Shown piece after piece: positions 29,192-36,960 of a DNA stretch of 64,000 nucleotides (position 1 is the first letter of the stretch; every line of letters starts with the position of its first letter). The notes below the pieces were generated by a model. The model did no database searches. It was not told where the DNA came from and saw nothing but the letters and a program-made list of their open reading frames with translations. Origin of the DNA: Polyangia bacterium (GTDB lineage: Bacteria; Myxococcota_A; Polyangia; Nannocystales; Nannocystaceae); the NCBI GenBank assembly GCA_030429545.1, contig JAUIFF010000006.1, forward strand, positions 310,001-374,000, read 5' to 3'. Made by a program: the position numbers and the translations under genes.

Positions 29192-29893
29192 ATGGTTCGC
29201 AGGGCCAAGGAACGCTCGTCACGTCGCAGATGGCGCCGCGTAGCGATTGCTGGCGCGATGGCAGCGGGTTGGCTTGTCGGCACCGAGGCTACCGCGCGCG
29301 AGCCACTCGATCCCTATCCGCGTTTGGTGGTTGCCGGAGGTCCGGTACTCGGGCCGACGATTGCCAGCGAAGAGGACTGCCGGCAAAACGGGCCGGCCTA
29401 CTACTGTGAAAACAACGGTTACTTTCTGGGCGCCGGCCTAAATCTAGAGCTACGGGTGCGTTTGCGAAAGTTGTTGTATTTGCATGGACGTAGTTTACTT
29501 GTCGGCAATACATCCCGGACCGAAGGAGCCTATCGCGGGGCAGGGGGGGCCGGCATCGGGCTTGGCGTCTATCACAAGTACCTGTTTGCCCGGGGCGAGT
29601 ACCTCCTGTTGGGGCCATTTGGCGATAACTCCTATCGCCCCCCGTTTCAGATGGAGCGGACCGCATCGGTGGTGATGGGCAACCACGCCGGTTTGATGAG
29701 TTTGGGGTTGCGAACCCACCTCACCAAGCGCCTCGGCATCGAGCTGTGGGGAGGTTTCGTGATCGGGCCGCGGATTGTTCGCTCGACGATGCGAACCGAA
29801 CTCAACGAGGATCGGATTCAGTTGAGCTTTTTGGCGGGTTTCAATCTGACGTTCGATGCGCTCGTCAGCCCGGCAAAAGCGAGTGGGAGCTAG
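29192..29893 (+). CDS. Small outer-membrane beta-barrel protein
   Basis: The 233-residue protein starts with a basic leader and hydrophobic segment (AIAGAMAAGWLVG) followed by alternating-strand sequence such as GAGLNLELRVRLRKLLYLHG, GIGLGVYHKYLFARGEYLL and IQLSFLAGFNLTFDALV. This pattern is typical of 8-stranded outer-membrane barrels. Two Cys residues early in the mature part (DC, YYC) may form a disulfide. No specific family recognised. Its 3' end runs into decayed sequence related to the bioF tail. Confidence 0.65.
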   Translation: MVRRAKERSSRRRWRRVAIAGAMAAGWLVGTEATAREPLDPYPRLVVAGGPVLGPTIASEEDCRQNGPAYYCENNGYFLGAGLNLELRVRLRKLLYLHGRSLLVGNTSRTEGAYRGAGGAGIGLGVYHKYLFARGEYLLLGPFGDNSYRPPFQMERTASVVMGNHAGLMSLGLRTHLTKRLGIELWGGFVIGPRIVRSTMRTELNEDRIQLSFLAGFNLTFDALVSPAKASGS

Positions 29894-29895
29894 CA

Positions 29896-29985
29896 GCCTT
29901 TGCGGGGACGGTGGCTCGTAGTTCGAGGTTCGCCGGGTAAACTTGTTGGCCGGTCTGGGATCGTGATCGCGGCAGGACTGGGGAA
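29896..29985. repeat. Decayed tandem copy of the bioF 3' end
   Basis: The stretch near 29910-29942 matches 30014-30049 (GGTGGCTCGTAGTTCGAGG against GGTGGTTCGTAGCTCGAGG). It lies just beyond the bioF stop codon. The CCCGGCAAAAGC-GTGGGAG-CTAG end of the barrel gene also resembles 30039-30065. Confidence 0.65.
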
Positions 29986-31146
29986 CTAGCTGAGCAGCGG
30001 TTCGTCGTTGGGCACGGTGGTTCGTAGCTCGAGGTTTCGCCGGGCAAAAACCTCGTGGAGACTAGATGTAAGTGCATCGATTTGGTCCGGGTTGTGGGTC
30101 GCACACACGGTGAGTCGCAGACGGCTTGCGCCTCTCGGAACCGTCGGTGGGCGAATCGCTTGCACGTGAAACCCGCGCTCGAGCAACTCGCGGCTGATGG
30201 CGAGGGCATCGCGGTTGTTGCCGACAACGAGGGGCACAATTGGGCAGCTTCGTGGGGGGAGTCCGAGGCCCTCGCATAGGCGAGCCAGGTTGTTTGCGAG
30301 GTGCGCGCGTAGTTCATCGCCCTCATCACTGGTGACGATGGACAACGCCTGATCAATGGCCGCGAGCAGGAGCGGCGACGTTCCGGTACTAAATACGATT
30401 CCACGCGAGTGCGTTCGGATCCACTCACAGATCATATTCGTGCTTGCGACAAACGCACCGGCGCAGCCAAGTGCCTTGCCAAATGTACCCACCAGCAGGG
30501 TGGGCCGAAGGTTGTGGTCTGCGCTCCAGGTGAGGTTTTTGTGGAGTCCAAAACTATGGGCCTCATCGAGGTACACGAGCCCGCCGCAATTAAGATGTCT
30601 ATACATCTTTTCTGCAGGAGCGTAGTCACCATCCATCGAGAAGGCCGACTCGGAGAACCACCACGAGAGAGTGGAGGCCGAGGGCTCTGGGGGCGCAGCC
30701 CGGTGCGGCAGAATTGTTTTTTCGCTTCGGGAAAGACGTAGACCGTCGATGATGCTGGCGTGGTTGAGACGGTCGCTAAACACGCGATCGCCGTCACCGA
30801 CGACGCATGCCGGAACACTTGTGTTGAGCTGAAATCCGGATGGAAAAAGTACGGCGTCGGGGTAGCCAACGAGATGCGCGAGGCGCTGCTCAAGTGCGCG
30901 ATGTGCGGGGAGGTTGCCGCAAATCAGGCGAGATGCCGTCGAGCCACACTCCGCGGGGTTCGGAATGCGAAGGGTTTCGGCAAGGCCTAAGTAGTCGTTG
31001 CTACAAAACCCGAGGACACGTTGGTCACCGAGTTTGTAGTACACGCCCTGGCGCTCGGAGATTTTTGGCAGCGCACGTGCGAGGTTGTGATTGCGCTCGA
31101 GCGCGATTTTTTGCTCAATTCGTCGCTCGAGAAGGCTGAGTGACAC
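29986..31146 (-). CDS. bioF: 8-amino-7-oxononanoate synthase family enzyme (BioF-like)
   Basis: This is a PLP-dependent alpha-oxoamine synthase that condenses an acyl thioester with an amino acid; in biotin synthesis the substrates are pimeloyl thioester and alanine. Visible are FCSNDYLGLA, DRLNHASIIDG, DEAHSFGLH and the PLP Lys region GTFGKALG. Related enzymes (KBL, HemA-type) share the fold, and no biotin genes are adjacent, so the exact product is inferred. The GTG start at 31146 gives MSLSLLERRIEQK. Degenerate copies of its 3' end lie between the stop codon and 29893. Confidence 0.8.
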   Translation of the reverse strand: MSLSLLERRIEQKIALERNHNLARALPKISERQGVYYKLGDQRVLGFCSNDYLGLAETLRIPNPAECGSTASRLICGNLPAHRALEQRLAHLVGYPDAVLFPSGFQLNTSVPACVVGDGDRVFSDRLNHASIIDGLRLSRSEKTILPHRAAPPEPSASTLSWWFSESAFSMDGDYAPAEKMYRHLNCGGLVYLDEAHSFGLHKNLTWSADHNLRPTLLVGTFGKALGCAGAFVASTNMICEWIRTHSRGIVFSTGTSPLLLAAIDQALSIVTSDEGDELRAHLANNLARLCEGLGLPPRSCPIVPLVVGNNRDALAISRELLERGFHVQAIRPPTVPRGASRLRLTVCATHNPDQIDALTSSLHEVFARRNLELRTTVPNDEPLLS

Positions 31147-31202
31147 GCGGGAAGGATGCTTGCTTTTGCCAGCAAGTTCGAGCAAAACAGCGAGGTTGGG
31201 AT

Positions 31203-31814
31203 GTGACCTACCCCGTGAACGACCGCGCACAACTCGTCGAACAGAGGCTCGCGAATCTGCGGCAGCTGTGGCAGCGCTATGGCCGGGTCATGAACCTGAC
31301 CAGCGATCTACGCGAGGCGTCGTTGACGCGCCATATTGCCGAGGCTCAGCTGGTCGTACAACTCGCGCGCAGACGGCACAACTTCGAAGGCCTGCGGTGG
31401 CTTGATGTTGGGAGTGGCGGAGGGTTTCCGGGTCTTGTGATCATGGCGTTGGCTCCCGAGGTCGAGATGACGCTTGTTGAGCCGAGGGCGAAACGGGCAG
31501 CCTTCTTGGAGATTGCGATCGCGTCGCTGTCGGCAACAAACTCGCGGCTGTCTCGGGCAAGGTTCGAAGGTGGTCGGTGGACGGTGCTGTCCGGAACATC
31601 GCCAGGCAAGGATTTTGATGTGGCGACGGCGAGAGCGGTTTTTGCGCCTGAGCGCTGGCTCGAGGTCGGGATGCAGCTGGTTCGCCAAGGTGGGACTGTG
31701 ATCGTTGAGAACCCGGCGAAGATGAGGAGAGCGCCGGCGATGTCGGTATCGGCGGGTGAGTGGACAGCCTCGGCGTTCGAGCGAGATACGCTTGAAGCAG
31801 AACCGCGAGCCTAA
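31203..31814 (+). CDS. rsmG: 16S rRNA (guanine-527 N7) methyltransferase RsmG
   Basis: RsmG methylates G527 of 16S rRNA. The GTG start gives a protein of about 203 residues with the family's LTSDLREASLTRHIAEAQ region, SAM-binding motif LDVGSGGGFPGLV, and the acidic strand VEPRAKRAAFL. The upstream region between it and bioF is only 57 bases, so the two are divergently transcribed. In most bacteria parA and parB follow rsmG; here three parS-like palindromes follow instead. Confidence 0.92.
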   Translation: MTYPVNDRAQLVEQRLANLRQLWQRYGRVMNLTSDLREASLTRHIAEAQLVVQLARRRHNFEGLRWLDVGSGGGFPGLVIMALAPEVEMTLVEPRAKRAAFLEIAIASLSATNSRLSRARFEGGRWTVLSGTSPGKDFDVATARAVFAPERWLEVGMQLVRQGGTVIVENPAKMRRAPAMSVSAGEWTASAFERDTLEAEPRA

Positions 31815-31830
31815 GTTTCACGTGAAACTT
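31813..31830. promoter_or_regulatory. parS site 1 (perfect 18-bp palindrome)
   Basis: AAGTTTCACGTGAAACTT is a perfect palindrome matching the parS consensus TGTTTCACGTGAAACA except for the outermost base of each arm. It overlaps the rsmG stop codon. ParB binds such sites for chromosome segregation. Confidence 0.85.
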
Positions 31831-31851
31831 GCTTGAGTTAGGTTCAACTGA

Positions 31852-31980
31852 AGGCCGGTCATCTCCAAAGTCGCCGGGTTGACCCCAATCTTCGATGGTC
31901 TAGAGGTCCCTTGTCAGGCCGACGACGACAACCTCACCGAGTACGAGCGCCGCGAGCAGGGCTACTACCGGATCTTGTGA
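31852..31980 (+). pseudogene. Possible gene remnant (gamma-glutamylcyclotransferase-like end)
   Basis: One frame open from a stop codon at 31849-31851 to a TGA at 31978 encodes ISKVAGLTPIFDGLEVP and ends with LTEYERREQGYYRIL. The Y-x-R-R-E-x-G-Y-x-R pattern resembles the core of gamma-glutamylcyclotransferase-like domains. There is no start codon and only 42 codons, and the following sequence loses the frame. It may be the remains of a gene displaced near the parS sites, or chance. Confidence 0.3.
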
Positions 31981-32104
31981 GTGGCAGTTTGTCCTGCGGG
32001 CCGAGGCTGTGTTCGACAACGTGGTCGAGCTTCCGCGGCGGAACGCAGGTGGGCACGCATGTGAACAGCGAGGGGCTACGCTAGGCTCGTGAAGCCGTTA
32101 TGTC

Positions 32105-32124
32105 GACGTTCCACGTGAAACGTC
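32105..32124. promoter_or_regulatory. parS site 2
   Basis: GACGTTCCACGTGAAACGTC contains the myxobacterial-type parS core GTTCCACGTGAAAC, with one mismatched pair. Confidence 0.85.
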
Positions 32125-32223
32125 GCTGACCGACTTCGGTTCACGTAGCAGTACTTCTCGATTCCAGGCTCGTTGAAAAGTCTTCTTACCGACTACGACA
32201 AGACCTAAGTCCCTCGGTCGCGG

Positions 32224-32239
32224 TGTTCCACGTGAAACT
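32224..32239. promoter_or_regulatory. parS site 3
   Basis: TGTTCCACGTGAAACT repeats the same core 117 bases after site 2. A decayed half-site (GGTTCACGTAGC) lies between them near 32138. It overlaps the 3' end of the rhomboid gene by two bases. Confidence 0.85.
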
Positions 32240-33320
32240 AACGCGGGCCGACTTCAGCGCATGTTACCCAATGCTCCTCGATTTCCTCATTGGGCTCGTC
32301 GAGCAGATCCCGGGCCTTGCCGATTTCGACACGACCCTCCTCGACCTTACCTTGGCGGCACCAGATCCAGCCAAGTGTGTCGAGAAAGTCTGGCGACTCG
32401 GGGTCTTGGGCAAGGGCTCGCTTGACGAGCTCCTCCGCTCGGACCAGTTCGACGCCCAAAAGTGCAAACTGATAGGCAACGAGATTCTGCAAAATCGGAT
32501 CGTCGGGCTGTCGTTCGAGGGCATCCTCGAAGTAGGGAAGGGCGCGGTCGATATCTTCGGATTCGATCCAGCGAAGCCCACAGAACAACGGATAGTTTGG
32601 CCGCGGGCTTGGGTTGACACTGGCCTCGAGGATGATGGCCGCCATGGCGATTGCCCCAAGTGTGACAGGGATCCGGTAGTGGCGATTGCAGGCGACAAGT
32701 CCGCACAGCACACCCGCAACAAACCCTCCCAAGTGCCCGGCCTGGGCGATTGCCGGAATGAAAAAGCCGAGGAGAATGATCGCGCCGAGCATCCATCCGA
32801 GTCGACTCGCCAAAATAGGTTCGAGCTTGCGACGAATGTCATCTGGGCCCCAGACCCTGCCTATCCACAGTAGGGCGGCTAGACCGAGAATCCCGGCCGA
32901 TGCACCGACGACAAAGCGAGCTTCGACCCACGCTGCAGATGCCAATGCGCCGGCCAATGCCGACAAACAAAACACGCCGATGAGTCCGCGGCTTCCCCAC
33001 ACCCGCTCGACCCACGGGCCGATTGAGATCAGCGCCGACATGTTGAGTGCAAGGTGGATCAGCGAGCCGTGCATCAAGCTCGTGGTCGCCAGTCGCCACC
33101 ACTCGTTTTCAAACCACAGGCGAGTGAGGTCAAGCGCTCCCACCGCGACCAAGTGTTTGGGGTCGAGGATCCAATAGGACTCGAGCAACGCAGCGGTGGG
33201 GTCGTCGGCGAGCTGGGCAACGGACCACAACTCAATGCCGAAGTAGCCGACGCAGAGTCCGACAAGTGCGAGTGTCGCCGGACTTGTCCGCAAACTTGGG
33301 TCGTCATCGGTGATGTGCAT
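32238..33320 (-). CDS. Rhomboid-family intramembrane protease with C-terminal TPR repeats
   Basis: Six or seven membrane segments contain the rhomboid signatures: WWRLATTSLMHGSLIHLALNM in the L1-TM2 region, catalytic Ser in VVGASAGILGL and catalytic His in AGHLGGFVAG. After the membrane domain, about 110 residues form TPR-like helices (DIDRALPYFEDALERQPDDP, EELVKRALAQDPESPDF). Rhomboids cleave membrane-embedded substrates; the TPR tail could hold a partner in the cytoplasm. The ATG at 33320 gives MHITDDDP; a longer frame to 33482 would run into tsaD. Confidence 0.88.
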   Translation of the reverse strand: MHITDDDPSLRTSPATLALVGLCVGYFGIELWSVAQLADDPTAALLESYWILDPKHLVAVGALDLTRLWFENEWWRLATTSLMHGSLIHLALNMSALISIGPWVERVWGSRGLIGVFCLSALAGALASAAWVEARFVVGASAGILGLAALLWIGRVWGPDDIRRKLEPILASRLGWMLGAIILLGFFIPAIAQAGHLGGFVAGVLCGLVACNRHYRIPVTLGAIAMAAIILEASVNPSPRPNYPLFCGLRWIESEDIDRALPYFEDALERQPDDPILQNLVAYQFALLGVELVRAEELVKRALAQDPESPDFLDTLGWIWCRQGKVEEGRVEIGKARDLLDEPNEEIEEHWVTCAEVGPR

Positions 33321-33398
33321 CGGCGGCCGGAGGATACCAGCCTGCTTGGGTAGTTGAAGCTTGAAGTCGGCGTGTTTACGGAGTAGTCCTGCCTTCCG

Positions 33399-34481
33399 AT
33401 GTCTCCTGCGCCGCGCGTGCTTGCGATTGAGTCCTCGTGTGACGAGACGGCCTGTGCCGTTGTCAAAGGGTTGTATGTACAATCATCCCAGGTCGCTTCG
33501 CAGATCAAAGTCCACGCCAAATTTGGTGGTGTGGTGCCCGAGCTGGCGAGCCGTCACCACCTGAGCGCAATTGTTCCGGTTGTCGAGCGGGCGCTCGAGC
33601 AGGCCGATGTTTCACTTGCACAACTCGATGGCCTGGCCGTAACCGACGGGCCCGGACTTGCTGGAGCGTTACTTGTGGGGGTGCAGATGGCCCGCGGGCT
33701 CGCGGCGGCAACCGGTTTACCGCTGCACGGCATCCATCACATGGAAGGGCATGTCTTTTCGCCGTTTCTAGGTGATGGCGATGAAGCGCCTACCGCGTTT
33801 GAGCCGCACGTAGCCCTGCTGGTGTCGGGTGGGCACACCGAAATTGTCCATGTCGCGGCCTTTGGCGACTATCGGATGCTCGGTGCAACCCGCGACGACG
33901 CAGCCGGCGAGGCCTACGACAAGGTCGCAAAGATGCTCGGCCTCGGTTATCCGGGCGGACCTGTCATCGATCGATTGGCAGCGGAGGGGAACCCCAAAGC
34001 CTACGCGTTTCCGCGGGCGATGATGACGCGACGCGACAATCTCGAGTTCTCGTTTTCGGGTTTGAAAACTGCGGTCTTGGTGACCTTGGAGCGCGGTGGG
34101 CAACCCCAATCGCGGGCGGCACTGGCCGACATATGCGCGAGTTTTCAGGCGGCAGTGGTCGAGGTTTTGGTGACCAAGGCACTTCGTGCATGTACAAGTG
34201 TTGGCTGCAAGTTGCTCCACGTCGTCGGCGGGGTCTCGGCCAATCGCGGATTGCGAGCGAGTTTGGCCACGCGGGCAGCCAAGCTCGGGGTACGCACGCG
34301 TGTGCCAAAGCTCCGCTACTGCGGTGACAACGCGGCGATGATTGGGGCGGCGGCGGCCTATCGTATGGCGCACGGGTCTGTGCCACATGTCGACGTCAAC
34401 ACCAGCCGTAGCCTCGACGAGGTGGGTCCTGGCGATTCTAGTATAGTTGCTGATACAAATGAACCTGGCGGTGCCCGATGA
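33399..34481 (+). CDS. tsaD: tRNA N6-threonylcarbamoyladenosine transferase TsaD
   Basis: TsaD transfers threonylcarbamoyl onto A37 of ANN-decoding tRNAs with TsaB and TsaE. It has the ASKHA nucleotide-fold start VLAIESSCDETACAV, the metal-binding HHMEGH motif and the GGHTE strand. Length of 360 residues is normal. A copy of the palindrome (33471-33482) lies inside the coding sequence just after the first strand. It overlaps rsmA by four bases (ATGA). Confidence 0.96.
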   Translation: MSPAPRVLAIESSCDETACAVVKGLYVQSSQVASQIKVHAKFGGVVPELASRHHLSAIVPVVERALEQADVSLAQLDGLAVTDGPGLAGALLVGVQMARGLAAATGLPLHGIHHMEGHVFSPFLGDGDEAPTAFEPHVALLVSGGHTEIVHVAAFGDYRMLGATRDDAAGEAYDKVAKMLGLGYPGGPVIDRLAAEGNPKAYAFPRAMMTRRDNLEFSFSGLKTAVLVTLERGGQPQSRAALADICASFQAAVVEVLVTKALRACTSVGCKLLHVVGGVSANRGLRASLATRAAKLGVRTRVPKLRYCGDNAAMIGAAAAYRMAHGSVPHVDVNTSRSLDEVGPGDSSIVADTNEPGGAR

Positions 34482-35317
34482 TCGAACGGCCCGAAGTTGT
34501 CCTGCGCCGTCACGGGATCCGTGCGCGTCACAGTTGGGGGCAAAATTTCCTGCGCTCGCCTGAGGTTTTGCGCGAGATCGTGGAGGCCAGTGCGGCCCGG
34601 CCGGGGATACGGGTTGTCGAGATCGGGGCCGGGCTCGGAACGTTGACCGGGGCATTGCTGGCGACCGGCGCCGAGGTTTGGGCTGTCGAACGCGATCGCG
34701 ACCTTTGTCAGGTCCTGCGCCAGGAGTTTGTCGACCAGACACGCCTGCAGTTGTTCGAGGCCGATGCGGTGCGTTTTGACTATGGAACCGCCGCCGAGGG
34801 GGGCGCTCGCCCGGTGATTGTCGGCAACCTTCCCTACCAAATCACCGGACCGCTGCTGTTTGGGTTGTTGGCGTTTCACACCCAGACAGGGCCCTGGATC
34901 GTCATGGTGCAAAAAGAGGTGGCCGATCGTCTGTGTGCCGAGCCAGGTTCTCGGCGATACGGCGGGGCCACGGTTTTGCTGTCGCACCAACGTGTGATCA
35001 GTCGGGTATGTGAGGCTCCGCGGCAGTGTTTTTTACCGCCGCCCAAGGTGGACTCGGCCGTGATCCGCTTCGACCCGTTGCCCCAGCCGCGGGGCGAGGT
35101 TGGTGATGTCGAGGCCTTTCGCGTGCTCGTGCGGACCGCGTTTCAGCGGCGGCGAAAGGTATTGACCAATTGTTTGGGCGCGCTGGCTTCGGCCGACGAG
35201 GTCCGGCACTGGTGTGCGCTCGCCGGCATCGACCCAAAAGTTCGGCCCGAACGTTTGTCGTGCGAGCAGTTCGCGGCGTTACAACGGGCGAGGGAGTCCA
35301 GTGCCGGAACTACCTGA
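34478..35317 (+). CDS. rsmA: 16S rRNA dimethyladenosine methyltransferase RsmA (KsgA)
   Basis: RsmA dimethylates A1518 and A1519 of 16S rRNA. The protein shows HSWGQNFLRSPEV at the N-terminus, the SAM loop EIGAGLGTLT and the catalytic motif NLPYQIT. Its last codons (ARESSAGTT) overlap the first copy of the mutM start, because the gene end is part of the repeat described at 35281-35951. It follows tsaD in an operon. Confidence 0.95.
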   Translation: MIERPEVVLRRHGIRARHSWGQNFLRSPEVLREIVEASAARPGIRVVEIGAGLGTLTGALLATGAEVWAVERDRDLCQVLRQEFVDQTRLQLFEADAVRFDYGTAAEGGARPVIVGNLPYQITGPLLFGLLAFHTQTGPWIVMVQKEVADRLCAEPGSRRYGGATVLLSHQRVISRVCEAPRQCFLPPPKVDSAVIRFDPLPQPRGEVGDVEAFRVLVRTAFQRRRKVLTNCLGALASADEVRHWCALAGIDPKVRPERLSCEQFAALQRARESSAGTT

Positions 35318-35951
35318 AGTTGAGACCGTGCGTCGGGGGATTGCCGCGGTCAGGCTGACCGAGCCGGTTGTTTCGACTGACCGGAGTCGGCTCAAGATGC
35401 GGAAGGCGCGTTACAGTCTTGCGAGGGAGTCCAGTGCCGGAACTACCTGAAGTTGAGACCGTGCGTCGGGGGATTGCCGCGGTCAGGCTGACCGAGCCGG
35501 TTGTTTCGACTGACCGGAGTCGGCTCAAGATGCGGAAGGCGCGTTACAGCCTTGCGAGGGAGTCCAGTGCCGGAACTACCTGAAGTTGAGACCGTGCGTC
35601 GGGGGATTGCCGCGGCTGGGCTGACCGAGCCGGTCGTTTCATCCGGAGCCGGCTCAAGGTGCGGACGGCGTTACAGCTTGCGAGGGAGTCCAGTGCCGGA
35701 ACTACCTGAAGTTGAGACCGTGCGCCGGGGGATTGCCGCGGCCGGGCTGACCGAGGTTGTTTCGATTTCCCGGAGTCAGGTCAAGTTGCGGAAGGCGTTA
35801 AAGCTTGCGAGGGAGTCCAGTGCCGGAACTACCTGAAGTTGAGACCGTGCGCCGGGGGCTGACCGAGCCGGTCGTTTCGATTGACCGGAGTCGGCTCAAG
35901 ATGCGGAAGGCGTTACAGCTTGCGAGGGAGTCCAGTGCCGGAACTACCTGA
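35281..35951 (+). repeat. Tandem repeat of the rsmA/mutM junction
   Basis: The unit joins the last ~30 bases of rsmA (GCGAGGGAGTCCA) to the first ~105 bases of mutM (VPELPEVETVRRG). GTG starts with the same GAGGGAG ribosome-binding site occur at 35301, 35434, 35567, 35693, 35820 and 35935, with spacings of 133, 133, 126, 127 and 115 bases. Copies 1 and 2 encode 49-residue peptides, copies 3 and 4 are fused in frame to 35836, copy 5 encodes 43 residues, and copy 6 is the real mutM. Each stop (TGA) lies 14 bases inside the next copy. Confidence 0.92.
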
Positions 35952-36795
35952 AGTTGAAACCGTGCGCCGGGGGATTGCCGCGGCCGGGCTGACCGAGCCG
36001 GTCGTTTCGATTTACCGGAGTCGGCTCAAGTTGCGGACGGGTGCCCACTGGCGGCGCGAGGGCCTGCGCCAACTGATCGGGGCCACACCGGCACAGGTCC
36101 GCCGCCGTGGGAAGTACATCATTTGGGAGTTTACTGGCGGTGGCGAGCGACTCGGGTTTTTGATTCACCTGGGCATGAGTGGCCGGTGTGGGGTTGTGCA
36201 AGCGCAGGAGCCCCGGGTCAAACACACCCACGTCGCGGTGCGTTTCGACTGCGGCAAGGAGTTGCGATTTGTCGATCCCAGGCGGTTTGGTGGTGTGCGA
36301 GTTGAGCGGCTCGATCGCCTCATGGCCACTGCGCCGCTGGGAAAGCTCGGGCCCGAACCGCTCGACCCCGGATTTGACGGCGAGGTGTTGCGGGGTCGCT
36401 TGGGCAAAAGCCAGCGGGTGATACGCGACGCCCTCCTCGACCAACACGCGATCGCGGGGGTCGGCAATATCTACGCGATTGAAGCGCTTTACCAGGCGAA
36501 GATCCATCCGCTTGTGGCGGCGCGTCGGTTGCGACCCGAGGCGTGGGCACGGTTGGCCCAGGCCCTGGTTCGGGTACTTCGCGTCGGGATCGAAAACGGC
36601 GGCACGACCCTCAAGGACTTTCGCAACGTCACCGGTGAGGTCGGGCGCAATCAGGACGACCTGCGGATTTATGGGCGCGCGGGTATGCCGTGCCCGAGCT
36701 GCGGAGCTGTCCTCGAAGCGGCGGTACATGGCGGGCGGAGCTTGATGTGGTGTCCACAGGAGCAGCCCAAGCCGCGGACCCGTTGGGTGCGATGA
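35935..36795 (+). CDS. mutM: Formamidopyrimidine-DNA glycosylase MutM (Fpg), altered zinc finger
   Basis: MutM removes 8-oxoguanine and related lesions. After initiator removal the catalytic Pro2-Glu3 (PELPEVETVRRG) is intact, and the Lys of RRRGKYIIWE and the helix-two-turn-helix NQDDLRIYGRAG are present. The C-terminal finger has CPSC and a third Cys in MWCPQE, but the fourth zinc ligand expected as Cys is Glu (CPQE instead of CPxC). The protein may bind zinc poorly or use the Glu. Five upstream partial copies of its start precede it. Confidence 0.93.
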   Translation: MPELPEVETVRRGIAAAGLTEPVVSIYRSRLKLRTGAHWRREGLRQLIGATPAQVRRRGKYIIWEFTGGGERLGFLIHLGMSGRCGVVQAQEPRVKHTHVAVRFDCGKELRFVDPRRFGGVRVERLDRLMATAPLGKLGPEPLDPGFDGEVLRGRLGKSQRVIRDALLDQHAIAGVGNIYAIEALYQAKIHPLVAARRLRPEAWARLAQALVRVLRVGIENGGTTLKDFRNVTGEVGRNQDDLRIYGRAGMPCPSCGAVLEAAVHGGRSLMWCPQEQPKPRTRWVR

Positions 36796-36960
36796 GTTTC
36801 GACAATCGTTGAGGATACATGTTTTTGTTGTGGGCGGGCTATTTTGGCCAGTTCCGGCATCCTCCGGATCAGATACGAGCCTTCGACACCCGGGATTTGC
36901 TTGCGTAAAAAGCGCGGGGTGTCAGGTGCTTGCCACCCACGCGGATCCCGGCGCAAACTC

